A DNA stretch of 64,000 bases, taken from positions 22,170-86,169 of the forward strand of contig CAMYYD010000011.1 of the NCBI GenBank assembly GCA_947303395.1, in the 5' to 3' direction. This document shows positions 35,337 through 42,997 of the stretch, piece by piece (the first letter of the stretch is position 1; each line of letters opens with the position of its first letter). The notes below the pieces were generated by a model. That model did not search any database. It saw nothing but the letters and a program-made list of their open reading frames with translations, and was not told the origin of the DNA. This DNA comes from an uncultured Bacteroidales bacterium. GTDB lineage: Bacteria > Bacteroidota > Bacteroidia > Bacteroidales > F082. A program made the translations under genes and the position numbers.

Positions 35337-36484
35337 TGTCAAAGGTACTGATAATCGACGACGAGCCTGCCATCCGACGTGCGATGCGCAGCATTCTCGA
35401 AAACGAAGGCTACACCATCAGCGATGCCGCCTCCGCGATAGAAGCATTGCCAATGCTCCATCACGACACCTTCGATGCAATATTCTGCGACATCAAGATG
35501 CCTCAGATGGACGGTATAGAATTTCTCGAGAAGGCAAAAATGCTAACTGACGCGCCAATTATAATAATTTCAGGCCACGGCACCATCGACATCGCCGTCG
35601 ACGCGATAAAAAAAGGCGCTTACGACTTCATCGAGAAGCCGATGGACCTCAACAGAATGCTCATCACTTTGCGCAACGCCTTGGACAAAAACCGACTCGT
35701 CAACGAGACAAAAATCTTACGCAACGCTGTCAACAAACACTACGAGATGATTGGTAACTCATGGGCTATGAATGAGTTATACACCATGATAGAACGTGTT
35801 GCGCCGACCAACGCCCGCGTGCTGATACTCGGTGAAAACGGTACAGGAAAAGAGCTCGTAGCACGACAGCTGCATCAGATGAGTCCGCGCAAAGACAACG
35901 CATTCATCGAAGTAAACTGCGCCGCGATACCATCCGAACTTATTGAAAGTCAGTTGTTTGGACATGAAAAAGGAGCCTTCACATCAGCAATAAAACAGAA
36001 AAAAGGCGACTTCGAGCTTGCCAACAATGGTACTTTGTTTCTCGACGAGATTGGCGACATGAGTCTGGCAGCTCAAGCTAAAGTTTTGCGCGCTCTTCAA
36101 GAAAACAAGATTACTCGTGTGGGCGGTGAAGAAGAGATAAACGTCGATGTCAGAGTGATAGCTGCGACAAACAAAAACCTTCAGGACGAGATAGCAAAAG
36201 GCAACTTCCGTGAGGACCTCTACCATCGTATCAGCATGATTATCATGCGTGTGCCGCCATTACGCGAACGCCTCGACGACATACCTTTATTAATTAATAG
36301 CTTCGTGGTGAAAGCCGCCAACGAGATGGGCAAACCTATCCCGACGTTCACCGATTCTGCCATCGAAGAACTGAAAAAGCAGCAGTGGACTGGTAATATC
36401 CGTGAGCTGCAAAATGTTGTTGGTCGTCTCGTAATTCTCTGTGGCTCAACCATTTCCGATGAAGATGTAAAAAAATATCTCTAA
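35336..36484 (+). CDS. NtrC-type response regulator lacking a DNA-binding domain
   Basis: A 382-residue protein. The receiver domain (1-120) has the acidic pair in IIDDE, phosphoacceptor D52 in CDIKMP and the Lys in EKPMD. The AAA+ domain has Walker A GENGTGKE, a GAFTSA loop (GAFTGA is the consensus contact with sigma-54) and Walker B GTLFLDEIGDM. It stops at DEDVKKYL, right after the AAA+ lid, so the Fis-type helix-turn-helix is absent. H. pylori FlgR and chlamydial CtcC are known examples that work without one. No histidine kinase gene is adjacent. The stop is followed at once by the tmRNA promoter. Confidence 0.9.
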   Translation: MSKVLIIDDEPAIRRAMRSILENEGYTISDAASAIEALPMLHHDTFDAIFCDIKMPQMDGIEFLEKAKMLTDAPIIIISGHGTIDIAVDAIKKGAYDFIEKPMDLNRMLITLRNALDKNRLVNETKILRNAVNKHYEMIGNSWAMNELYTMIERVAPTNARVLILGENGTGKELVARQLHQMSPRKDNAFIEVNCAAIPSELIESQLFGHEKGAFTSAIKQKKGDFELANNGTLFLDEIGDMSLAAQAKVLRALQENKITRVGGEEEINVDVRVIAATNKNLQDEIAKGNFREDLYHRISMIIMRVPPLRERLDDIPLLINSFVVKAANEMGKPIPTFTDSAIEELKKQQWTGNIRELQNVVGRLVILCGSTISDEDVKKYL

Positions 36485-36500
36485 ATTCGGAAATTTTTAC

Positions 36501-36508
36501 TACTTTTG
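36501..36508 (+). promoter_or_regulatory. -7 element for tmRNA
   Basis: TACTTTTG, 33 bp before the mature 5' end; RNase P would remove the leader. Confidence 0.55.
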
Positions 36509-36541
36509 CACGATTTTTGATGAATCAAAATCACATAACTT

Positions 36542-36939
36542 GGGGCTGACCGGTTTTGACAGCTTGTAGAAGGGTTATGTAAGCATACCGAGCCTCGCAG
36601 TGACGCTCGTAAATCTTGACTGCAAAAAATTAATTGGCGAAAATACTTACGCTCTCGCTGCTTAATCGAAGCACAGTAGATTGAAGCTTAATCCTTTCAC
36701 AAGGTGAGAGGACGAGACATCTCGCGGATGGAGCCTCCCGATTCCGGTCCGACAACGAGGTGCTCAGCAATTTCGGGATAGCGACGCGGAAGCTCCGGCA
36801 ACGTCGTGAAACTCAAGGAGATAAGGTTGCGATTAGGATGTCTGTTTCCTTGCACAGCTCGAAAACCAACAACAGAATAAGTATGTAGAAAGCATAATTG
36901 TTCCTTGTTTGGACGAGGGTTCGACTCCCTCCAGCTCCA
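36542..36939 (+). ncRNA. ssrA: transfer-messenger RNA (tmRNA)
   Basis: tmRNA rescues stalled ribosomes and tags the incomplete protein for proteolysis. Ends GGGGCTG/CAGCTCC pair as an alanine-type acceptor stem, and GAGGGTTCGACTCCCTC is the T arm. The tag frame at 36636-36665 reads GENTYALAA and then TAA, closely resembling known Bacteroidetes tags. CCA is not encoded. Confidence 0.95.
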
Positions 36940-36954
36940 CAAAACAAAAAAATC

Positions 36955-36982
36955 AAGGCTCACTTTCCAGTGGGCTTTTTTG
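36955..36982 (+). terminator. Terminator of tmRNA
   Basis: Stem AAGGCTCACT / AGTGGGCTTT (two G-T pairs), TTCC loop, T run. The end abuts the -33 element of the next promoter. Confidence 0.75.
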
Positions 36983-37013
36983 TTGTCTCTTCCCGAAAAA
37001 TGCATTATCTTTG
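36983..37013 (+). promoter_or_regulatory. Promoter of cupin gene
   Basis: TTG (36983-36985), 20-bp spacer, TATCTTTG (37006-37013), directly after the tmRNA terminator. Confidence 0.65.
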
Positions 37014-37032
37014 CAAAAAATATCAATAACAC

Positions 37033-37488
37033 ATGACAATTAACAACTATATCGAGAAACTCAGTCTCCTCCCCCACCCGGAAGGCGGCTATTATCGTCA
37101 GCTTTACGGCAACGATGCGACAGGAAAGAAGGTTATCTCTACCATATATTATATGCTTACCGCTAACGATATTTCAGCGTTTCACAGACTTCATGACGTG
37201 GTTGAAATATGGTATTATCATGACGGCGAGCCACTTAATATTTATGTCATTGACCAAGATGGCAAACTCAGTGTCCATAATCTCTCAACCGAAAGCGAAA
37301 TGCAGGTTGTCATCATGCCGGAACAATGGTTTGCTGCTGACATCCCATCGAAAAAGGGATTTTGCCTTGTCGGTTGTGCTGTCGGTCCCGCTTTCAGCTT
37401 TGAAAATTTTGAATTGGCAAAGAAATCAAATCTACTTCAGTTATATCCGCAGCATAAAGAATTGATTGAGAGGTTAACAAAAGAATAG
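37033..37488 (+). CDS. DUF985 cupin-fold protein
   Basis: A 151-residue protein. LLPHPEGGYYRQLY, the AFHRL segment with EIWYYHDGEPL, and FCLVGCAVGPAFSFENFELA match the DUF985 family, cupin barrels related to RmlC-like sugar epimerases and isomerases. The HRL and HDG histidines could bind metal. The substrate is unknown. It is a single gene between tmRNA and tRNA-Arg. A 10-bp inverted repeat follows at 37526. Confidence 0.85.
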   Translation: MTINNYIEKLSLLPHPEGGYYRQLYGNDATGKKVISTIYYMLTANDISAFHRLHDVVEIWYYHDGEPLNIYVIDQDGKLSVHNLSTESEMQVVIMPEQWFAADIPSKKGFCLVGCAVGPAFSFENFELAKKSNLLQLYPQHKELIERLTKE

Positions 37489-37525
37489 TTAAAGTGAAAT
37501 ACAAGAAAAAAAGAAAATGAAAAAA

Positions 37526-37549
37526 AACATTTCCATGTGTGGAAATGTT
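37526..37549. repeat. 10-bp inverted repeat before the tRNA-Arg promoter
   Basis: AACATTTCCA / TGGAAATGTT with a 4-nt loop, between the cupin gene and tRNA-Arg. It could be the cupin terminator (weak T run) or an operator over the -33 region of the tRNA promoter. Confidence 0.55.
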
Positions 37550-37551
37550 CG

Positions 37552-37559
37552 TATTTTTG
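37552..37559 (+). promoter_or_regulatory. -7 element for tRNA-Arg
   Basis: TATTTTTG, 12 bp before the tRNA 5' end. Confidence 0.6.
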
Positions 37560-37571
37560 CAATTCAAAAAT

Positions 37572-37643
37572 GGCCCCGTAGTCTAATGGATAGAATTAAG
37601 GATTCCGGTTCCTTCGGTCCGGGTTCGAATCCCGGCGGGGTCA
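37572..37643 (+). tRNA. tRNA-Arg (CCG)
   Basis: Acceptor GGCCCCG/CGGGGTC, anticodon stem AAGGA/TCCTT with loop TTCCGGT (anticodon CCG), T arm CCGGG-TTCGAAT-CCCGG. Its last three bases are also the stop codon of the convergent Smr gene. Confidence 0.93.
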
Positions 37644-38726
37644 CTTTTTTCTATCTGAAATCATCACGTCAATAGCCCCTACTCCGAATCTCGAAATCGA
37701 CGCCATTCTGTTTGATGTATTGTCATAGTTTTTCAGCTCCTCGATAATAGCATTCTTCAAAACGCCATTGCCTACACCATGGATAAACGTAACCTTCGAA
37801 TAGTCGTTTTCTATAGCGCTGTCAAGCATTTTCTTGAAATAATTGATCTGAACTCTAAAAATATCGTTGCTCGACATCCCTAAAATATTGTCAACCAACT
37901 CGCCGATGTGCAAATCAACTATCGCCTCGCCCGGCTGTGTCTGATGCTTGTCAATAGCCGCAGCCTTCTTCACGATGTCTTTATTGGCCTTCGGCTGCAT
38001 CACACCGTCTTTCGTCAGCTTGGTGTAGTCTGTTTCCGAGCCCTTCAATGCCGTAACCGTCGACAAACAAATCATCAGCGCCTTCTCGCCCAACAATCCT
38101 GACTCAACAAAGCTTCCATCTTTGAAAAAGCGACTGGTTCTCAACGAGAAAGGCGCATGCAACGGATGATAAACAAAGTCGATATCACTCTGACAAAGCA
38201 CCACCTGAATCACGCCTTCACACCAATGAGCAATGTCGTCACGCGAGATGGCTTCAACCACAACTTTTGAAAATGGCGCTATGCTTCCATAGTCGATATT
38301 TGCATATTTCTCTTCTTCTTTCAGATTGAAACTGTACAAAGCGTCCGCCGGAGTGTTGTTCACCACCGCAACATCAATCAATCCGGTCAACAGCCACTGC
38401 TGGTCATGCGGGATAAATGCGAGGTAAATTCCTTCTTCTTCCGAACTTTTCGCAAAACGACGCAATTCACTTCTCCGCGACTCATTCTTCGTCTCTTCTG
38501 CTATAATCTGTTGATTCTTAATCTCTTTCTGCACATTATCAACAACCTGCTGCTGTCTCGTAGGTTGCGCCCTGAAATCCAGCACCAACTCGCTCATCAA
38601 CACCGGCACATTAAAACCATCTTCAATCTCAACCTCGGCCATTCTCGTGTCGATAATCTTTTTAATAACTCCTCCACCCTTGTCATTCAAGAAGTTAACT
38701 CTATCTCCAACTTTAAAACTTTCCAT
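37641..38726 (-). CDS. DUF2027 / Smr-domain protein
   Basis: A 361-residue cytoplasmic protein. The N-terminal segment (FKVGDRVNFLNDKGGGVIKKI) resembles the small beta-barrel before Smr domains in MutS2-like proteins. The middle matches DUF2027. The C-terminal Smr domain has VDLHIGELV and FIHGVGNGVLKNAI. Smr domains act as nucleases or bind ribosomes or branched DNA, so an RNA or ribosome role is possible but unproven. The TGA stop uses the terminal bases of tRNA-Arg on the opposite strand. Confidence 0.85.
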   Translation of the reverse strand: MESFKVGDRVNFLNDKGGGVIKKIIDTRMAEVEIEDGFNVPVLMSELVLDFRAQPTRQQQVVDNVQKEIKNQQIIAEETKNESRRSELRRFAKSSEEEGIYLAFIPHDQQWLLTGLIDVAVVNNTPADALYSFNLKEEEKYANIDYGSIAPFSKVVVEAISRDDIAHWCEGVIQVVLCQSDIDFVYHPLHAPFSLRTSRFFKDGSFVESGLLGEKALMICLSTVTALKGSETDYTKLTKDGVMQPKANKDIVKKAAAIDKHQTQPGEAIVDLHIGELVDNILGMSSNDIFRVQINYFKKMLDSAIENDYSKVTFIHGVGNGVLKNAIIEELKNYDNTSNRMASISRFGVGAIDVMISDRKK

Positions 38727-38746
38727 TTCATTAAATTTTTAATGTG

Positions 38747-38754
38747 CAAAAATA
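38747..38754 (-). promoter_or_regulatory. -7 element for the Smr gene
   Basis: TATTTTTG on the minus strand, 20 bp before the start codon and 21 bp from the edge of the long inverted repeat. Confidence 0.55.
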
Positions 38755-38774
38755 CAAAAAAAACACAATATCTT

Positions 38775-38880
38775 GTCATTTCGAGCGCAACGAAGTGAAG
38801 TCGAGAAATCCTTTTTTATAAATCTTTTTAAAAAGATTTCTCCATTCCGCTTCATTTCATTACGCTACAGTCGAAATGAC
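38775..38880. repeat. Family C paired inverted element (106 bp) between divergent promoters
   Basis: Two family C units face each other: GTCATTTCGA..GAGAAATC (38775-38810) and GATTTCTC..TCGAAATGAC (38835-38880). The centre, 38820-38839, is a perfect 20-bp palindrome AAATCTTTTT plus its complement. The whole can form a long interrupted hairpin. No ORF is inside. Confidence 0.8.
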
Positions 38881-38891
38881 GAAATATTTTG

Positions 38892-38899
38892 TATTTTTG
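38892..38899 (+). promoter_or_regulatory. -7 element for radical SAM gene
   Basis: TATTTTTG, 15 bp before the ATG at 38915 and 12 bp after the long inverted repeat. Confidence 0.6.
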
Positions 38900-38914
38900 C
38901 AAAAAATAATTGTA

Positions 38915-39868
38915 ATGTTCCCTTGGGGCGATAATCGTCGTTTTAACAGCTATTCCTCGTACTTTCAGCGCGAGTTCGGCGGTCGTGTGCAAAAAATAAG
39001 CATCGACGCAGGCTTCAGTTGCCCTAACCGCGACGGCAAAATAAGCACTAGAGGCTGTACTTTCTGTCGCAACGACGCGTTCAATCCTTCATACTGCCGT
39101 CCCGAGAAAAGCGTACGCCAACAAATCGAGGAAGGCATCGAATTCCATCAGCGCCGTTATCGTCGCGCAAATTCGTATCTAGCTTATTTTCAAGCTTTTA
39201 GCAACACTTACAAGCCCCTCGATGAATTAGAAAAGCTCTATCGTGAAGCATTATCAGTCCCAGGCATCATCGGCCTCGTCATCGGCACCCGTCCCGACTG
39301 CATCAACGAGGAAATTTTGGAGATGCTGAAAAACATTTCATCTCCCAAAGGCAAGACATGTCTTGTCCCTATCATTCTCGAACTCGGCATAGAATCCGTT
39401 TACGATTCCACATTATCTCGCGTCAATCGTGGCCACGACTTCGCCACCGCTCGCAATGCCATCGAACTTGTTCACAATTCCGGTTTCCATTGCGGCGGTC
39501 ATTTCATCTTCGGACTCCCCGGAGAATCTCGCAACATGATGCTTCACGCAGCTGACATAATCTCTGAGTTGCCTCTCACAACAGCGAAATTTCATCAGCT
39601 TCAGATATTCAAGGATACAAAAATGGCTGATGAATATCTCGCAAATCCTTCTGACTTTCATTTGTTTACGTTAGAAGATTACATTGAATTTGTCATCGAC
39701 TTCATCGAGCGGCTCAACCCTAATATTGTCATCGAACGCTTTGCAGGTGAAGTTCCACCTCGCTACCTGGTCTCCAAACCCTGGCTTAACCTTCGATACG
39801 ACCAAGTTCTATCCCTAATCGAAAAACGCCTCGAAGAAAGAAACACTTATCAAGGAAAAAAGTTTTAG
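38915..39868 (+). CDS. TIGR01212 family radical SAM protein (YhcC-like)
   Basis: A 317-residue protein. A cysteine cluster region SCPNRDGKISTRGCTFC binds the [4Fe-4S] cluster used to split SAM. VIGTRPDCI, ELGIES, RGHDF and GGHFIFGLPGE are family blocks. The start at 38915 is used because the longer frame begins in a repeat and crosses the promoter. An in-frame family B palindrome encodes PKGKTCLVP just before ILELGIES, where relatives have a shorter turn. Exact function is unknown. It is followed after 2 bp by a SpoU methyltransferase gene, hinting at RNA modification. Confidence 0.9.
   Translation: MFPWGDNRRFNSYSSYFQREFGGRVQKISIDAGFSCPNRDGKISTRGCTFCRNDAFNPSYCRPEKSVRQQIEEGIEFHQRRYRRANSYLAYFQAFSNTYKPLDELEKLYREALSVPGIIGLVIGTRPDCINEEILEMLKNISSPKGKTCLVPIILELGIESVYDSTLSRVNRGHDFATARNAIELVHNSGFHCGGHFIFGLPGESRNMMLHAADIISELPLTTAKFHQLQIFKDTKMADEYLANPSDFHLFTLEDYIEFVIDFIERLNPNIVIERFAGEVPPRYLVSKPWLNLRYDQVLSLIEKRLEERNTYQGKKF
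39350..39368. repeat. Family B palindrome, in frame in radical SAM gene
   Basis: GGCAAGACATGTCTTGTCC with a perfect 14-bp core (39352-39365). It matches the family B form with the inner bases changed on both sides. Confidence 0.7.
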
Positions 39869-39870
39869 AT

Positions 39871-40392
39871 ATGTACATCAAATCCAACGATCTTTTCTCC
39901 AAATCTCGCCCGGAATCAATTTATGATTCCTTCTCACGCCCCATAGTCCTCGCCGACAATCTCCTCACTCCCGACAACATGGGAGCTATGATTCGTCTTT
40001 CCGATAACATCGGAGCATCTGAGATGATTTTTCTCGGGACCGAGCCGACAAACACTCTCGGAAGAGTGAGAAAATGCGCCGCTTCAAGCCGCGACAACAT
40101 AAAATGGTACTTCACAGAGGAAAACGACCTTAGAAAACTGATTCCTGCAAATAAAAGAATCGTCGCCATCGAAACGGCAACGAATGCTACAAATATCTAC
40201 GAAACTGAGCTTCCTGCTGATGTTGCATTCATTGTTGGCAACGAGAGCCACGGCATCCGTGAAGAAATTTTAAGCCAATGCGACATGGTTGTCTACATCC
40301 CGATTCCAGGACCGACACGTTCACTCAACGTCTCCCACGCCGCCTCCGTCGCTCTCTTCGAATGGTACCGGCAACAAACAACAAAAAAATAA
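39871..40392 (+). CDS. SpoU/TrmH family RNA methyltransferase
   Basis: A 173-residue SPOUT protein lacking an N-terminal substrate-binding extension. The three family motifs are visible: TPDNMGAMIRLSDNIGA, FIVGNESHGI and IPIPGPTRSLNVSHAASVALFE, which form the trefoil-knot SAM site. It probably 2'-O-methylates a tRNA or rRNA ribose. It is coupled to the preceding radical SAM gene and ends within a strong terminator. Confidence 0.92.
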   Translation: MYIKSNDLFSKSRPESIYDSFSRPIVLADNLLTPDNMGAMIRLSDNIGASEMIFLGTEPTNTLGRVRKCAASSRDNIKWYFTEENDLRKLIPANKRIVAIETATNATNIYETELPADVAFIVGNESHGIREEILSQCDMVVYIPIPGPTRSLNVSHAASVALFEWYRQQTTKK

Positions 40393-40420
40393 GAGACGCG
40401 ATTGCGTCTCTTATTTTTTT
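40387..40420. terminator. Terminator shaped like a family A repeat
   Basis: A 13-bp stem AAATAAGAGACGC / GCGTCTCTTATTT, GATT loop, T run. GAGACGCGATT..GCGTCTC equals the murB insert with its loop shortened. Flanking A/T runs could serve both convergent genes. Confidence 0.8.
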
Positions 40421-40443
40421 CTGCTCGTTTCTTAATTCTCAAA

Positions 40444-42210
40444 TTACTTTACAACAACGCGCTGAACTGTTGTATTGTTAGCGTTGTCGATGATGTTGAA
40501 GTAGTAAACACCAGCGCCAAAGCTGCTCATGTCAACTGTGTTGTCGCGAACGATGTTGATGAGTTGACCTGTTGCGCTGTAGATAGCGATAACGCTAATG
40601 TTTTCACCTTCAACTGTAACCATACCTGTTGTTGGGTTTGGATATACATTGAATGCATTAGCTGAAACCTCGATTGTTGACAATTCACCAACGTGGAGTG
40701 TCACAGGAATCTGAACCTCTTCGAGGTCTTCATCATTTGTTTCGATGAACAACATTGCCTCATATGTGCTACCATTGTTAAGACCGATTGTGTTCAATGT
40801 AAGAACAACTGTTTCTGTTGCGCCACCAGCGACTGAACCTTCGATTGCGCTGAGTGATGCCCATGAACCTGGGATAAGTGTACCCTGGCATTCAACTGTG
40901 ATCAACCATGCACCACCGAAGCTACCTGCTGAATAGCAGTGCTCGAATGAACCGCCCTGTGTGCTGAGCCAGTTACCATCAGCTTCCTCACCGTATTCAC
41001 CACCGTCCATTGTTAATGGATATTCACCTGCGTTCTGCATCAAACCGACTGTTGCCCACATTGTCTGACCTGTCATGTAGACGTCTTCTGTGAATGTTGC
41101 TTCAAGCCATGTGCCTAATGCTGATGATGTGATAGTTGTTTCTGCGAGCATATCACCTGGCTGGTTGTAGAAACCTTCACCGTAGATACGGAATGTGTAG
41201 GTATTGTCTGCTGAAGCATACTGCTCGCTGGTTAAGAATTTCACTTTGTTTACCTTCATACCCATTGCTGCTGAGCCGTAAGCTGTACCTGGCAAACGGA
41301 TAGCCATCTCACGTGAGTAAGGGCCACCTGATGAACCGATGCCGCTGTAAGCTTCACCATCATGATATTTGAGTTCAGCTGTCTGTGAGCCTGCGCCACC
41401 TTCGCCGAAGTCAACCCATGCGTGCCAGTCACCCATTGCTGTACCTGAGTTAGCAATTGTGATGTCAACTGTTGTAGCATCGTCTTCTTCAACTGTCTCT
41501 TCAATTGCCTCTGGAGCGATTGTCAAATGAGGAACTGAAACACCACCGATAAGAGTCAATTTAACATTGTCAACATAGTACTCTGACACTGCTGCACTTG
41601 TTGGAGGATAGAAGTCGATAGCATCCAATTTACGCTGACCTGCGCCACCGCTAGCCTGCTGGCTGAACTGCCATGTGCAAACCTCTGTACCAGCGACATA
41701 GAATATTGCTACGTCAGCATCGAGGTCGATGTCATACTTAACTGTGAACCATGTGTCGAATGGGAATGTGAAGGTGTGATCAACACCACCAACCTGGATC
41801 TTTGTGCCGTTTGTTGAGTGGTTGTAGTGAACCTCTGTTGCCCACTGGCTACCTTGACCGTTGAAGATGTGAAGAATGTTGTTGTAAGCATCCTTGCCTG
41901 TTGGGACGTACATGTCGAACTGAACCTCATAGTGGCTTGATTCCATACCACCAAGAAGAACGATCTGGTCATTGCCGTATGTCAAATGACCACATTTTGT
42001 ACCACCCATTTCTGCTACAACACCGTCTTCTGCTGAACCTGGGTTGTTGCTCCATGTTGTCCAGTAGTCGTGACCTGCTGCCTGAGCTTCGACAGCAATC
42101 TTGTTGCCAACTGTGTAGGCTTCCATGTCATCATCGATGATCACGGTCTGTGCGAAAACATTACCTGCTAAGAAGGCAATCATCGCGAAAAGTAAAGATA
42201 ATTTCTTCAT
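40444..42210 (-). CDS. T9SS-sorted secreted protein with jelly-roll-like N-terminus
   Basis: A 588-residue protein with a signal peptide (LLFAMIAFLAGNVFAQ). Residues 25-215 resemble a concanavalin-like/LamG sandwich (DDDMEAYTVGNKI, HYEVQFDMYVPTG, YYVDNVKLTLIGG). An Ig-like middle and a second sandwich (HAWVDFGEGGAGS, RIYGEGFYNQPGDMLAE) follow. The C-terminus is a classical type A sorting domain: FNVYPNPTTGMVTV, GVYYFNIIDN, QRVVVK. It is likely carried to the surface. Codons are very uniform (GTT, ACA/ACC, GCT), as in well-expressed genes. Confidence 0.85.
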   Translation of the reverse strand: MKKLSLLFAMIAFLAGNVFAQTVIIDDDMEAYTVGNKIAVEAQAAGHDYWTTWSNNPGSAEDGVVAEMGGTKCGHLTYGNDQIVLLGGMESSHYEVQFDMYVPTGKDAYNNILHIFNGQGSQWATEVHYNHSTNGTKIQVGGVDHTFTFPFDTWFTVKYDIDLDADVAIFYVAGTEVCTWQFSQQASGGAGQRKLDAIDFYPPTSAAVSEYYVDNVKLTLIGGVSVPHLTIAPEAIEETVEEDDATTVDITIANSGTAMGDWHAWVDFGEGGAGSQTAELKYHDGEAYSGIGSSGGPYSREMAIRLPGTAYGSAAMGMKVNKVKFLTSEQYASADNTYTFRIYGEGFYNQPGDMLAETTITSSALGTWLEATFTEDVYMTGQTMWATVGLMQNAGEYPLTMDGGEYGEEADGNWLSTQGGSFEHCYSAGSFGGAWLITVECQGTLIPGSWASLSAIEGSVAGGATETVVLTLNTIGLNNGSTYEAMLFIETNDEDLEEVQIPVTLHVGELSTIEVSANAFNVYPNPTTGMVTVEGENISVIAIYSATGQLINIVRDNTVDMSSFGAGVYYFNIIDNANNTTVQRVVVK

Positions 42211-42267
42211 GTGATTAAAATTTAGTTAAACAATAATTTTCCTAATTTGTTGTTCATTTTGAACTTG

Positions 42268-42275
42268 CAAATATA
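42268..42275 (-). promoter_or_regulatory. -7 element for the T9SS gene
   Basis: TATATTTG on the minus strand, 57 bp before the start codon. Confidence 0.5.
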
Positions 42276-42314
42276 ACAAGTTTTTTTTAATTACGCTACT
42301 TTTTTAAGAATTTT

Positions 42315-42992
42315 TTACTTCAAATATGCCAAAACCGACACCTGTCCGGTGATGTCGTCACCCATTTCCACTTGAATATCAGCGTCGCACGGCAAGAAAA
42401 AGTCAACTCGAGAACCGAATTTTATCATGCCGAATTCTTTTCCCACTTCAGCCTTATCGCCTTCTTTAATGTTGCAGACGATTCTTCTAGCCATCACTCC
42501 CGCGACCTGTCTAAACAGCACTTCCCTACCCTTCTCATCCTTGACAACCACTGAGTTACGTTCATTCAACTCAGATGATTTCGGGTTAATCGCAAACAAT
42601 TTATTACCTGGATGATATTTCACATAACTCACGACTCCATTCATTGGGAACCAGTTGACATGCACATCATATGCCGACATAAAAACTGAAATCTGAATCC
42701 TCTTGTCGTGAAAATATTCCTTTTCCTCAACCTCTTCAATCGCTACAATCTCGCCGTCGGCCGATGAAACCACTGCATTTTCTTCATGAGTGATCTTTCT
42801 ATTAGTAGGCACACGGAAAAACGTTATCGACCACACAAAAATTACCACACCTATTATTATAAGACCCGCAAGAATTGTCCAATGCGTCGTCTCTAAAATC
42901 GCGTTAAGCAACATAACAACACCTACGGTAATCAAAACCAACACCGTAAACACCGTCGCAATAACTCCGTATCCTTTCTTGTGAATATACAT
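42315..42992 (-). CDS. psd: phosphatidylserine decarboxylase
   Basis: Converts phosphatidylserine to phosphatidylethanolamine at the inner membrane. Two N-terminal helices (VIATVFTVLVLITVGVVML and a second) precede AVVSSADGEIV, FMSAYDVHVNWFPMNG and the self-cleavage site FGSRVDFFLP, where the serine becomes the pyruvoyl group. At 225 residues it is the short type common in Bacteroidetes. MYIHKKGYG (42992) is chosen as start because the longer frame overlaps cdsA. It lies 5 bp after cdsA. Confidence 0.93.
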   Translation of the reverse strand: MYIHKKGYGVIATVFTVLVLITVGVVMLLNAILETTHWTILAGLIIIGVVIFVWSITFFRVPTNRKITHEENAVVSSADGEIVAIEEVEEKEYFHDKRIQISVFMSAYDVHVNWFPMNGVVSYVKYHPGNKLFAINPKSSELNERNSVVVKDEKGREVLFRQVAGVMARRIVCNIKEGDKAEVGKEFGMIKFGSRVDFFLPCDADIQVEMGDDITGQVSVLAYLK

Positions 42993-42997
42993 AATTT

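Noticed and set aside
38876..38914. Longer N-terminus for the radical SAM protein
   Set aside because: The frame starts inside the inverted repeat and crosses the -7 element; the family N-terminus fits MFPWGDNRRFN.
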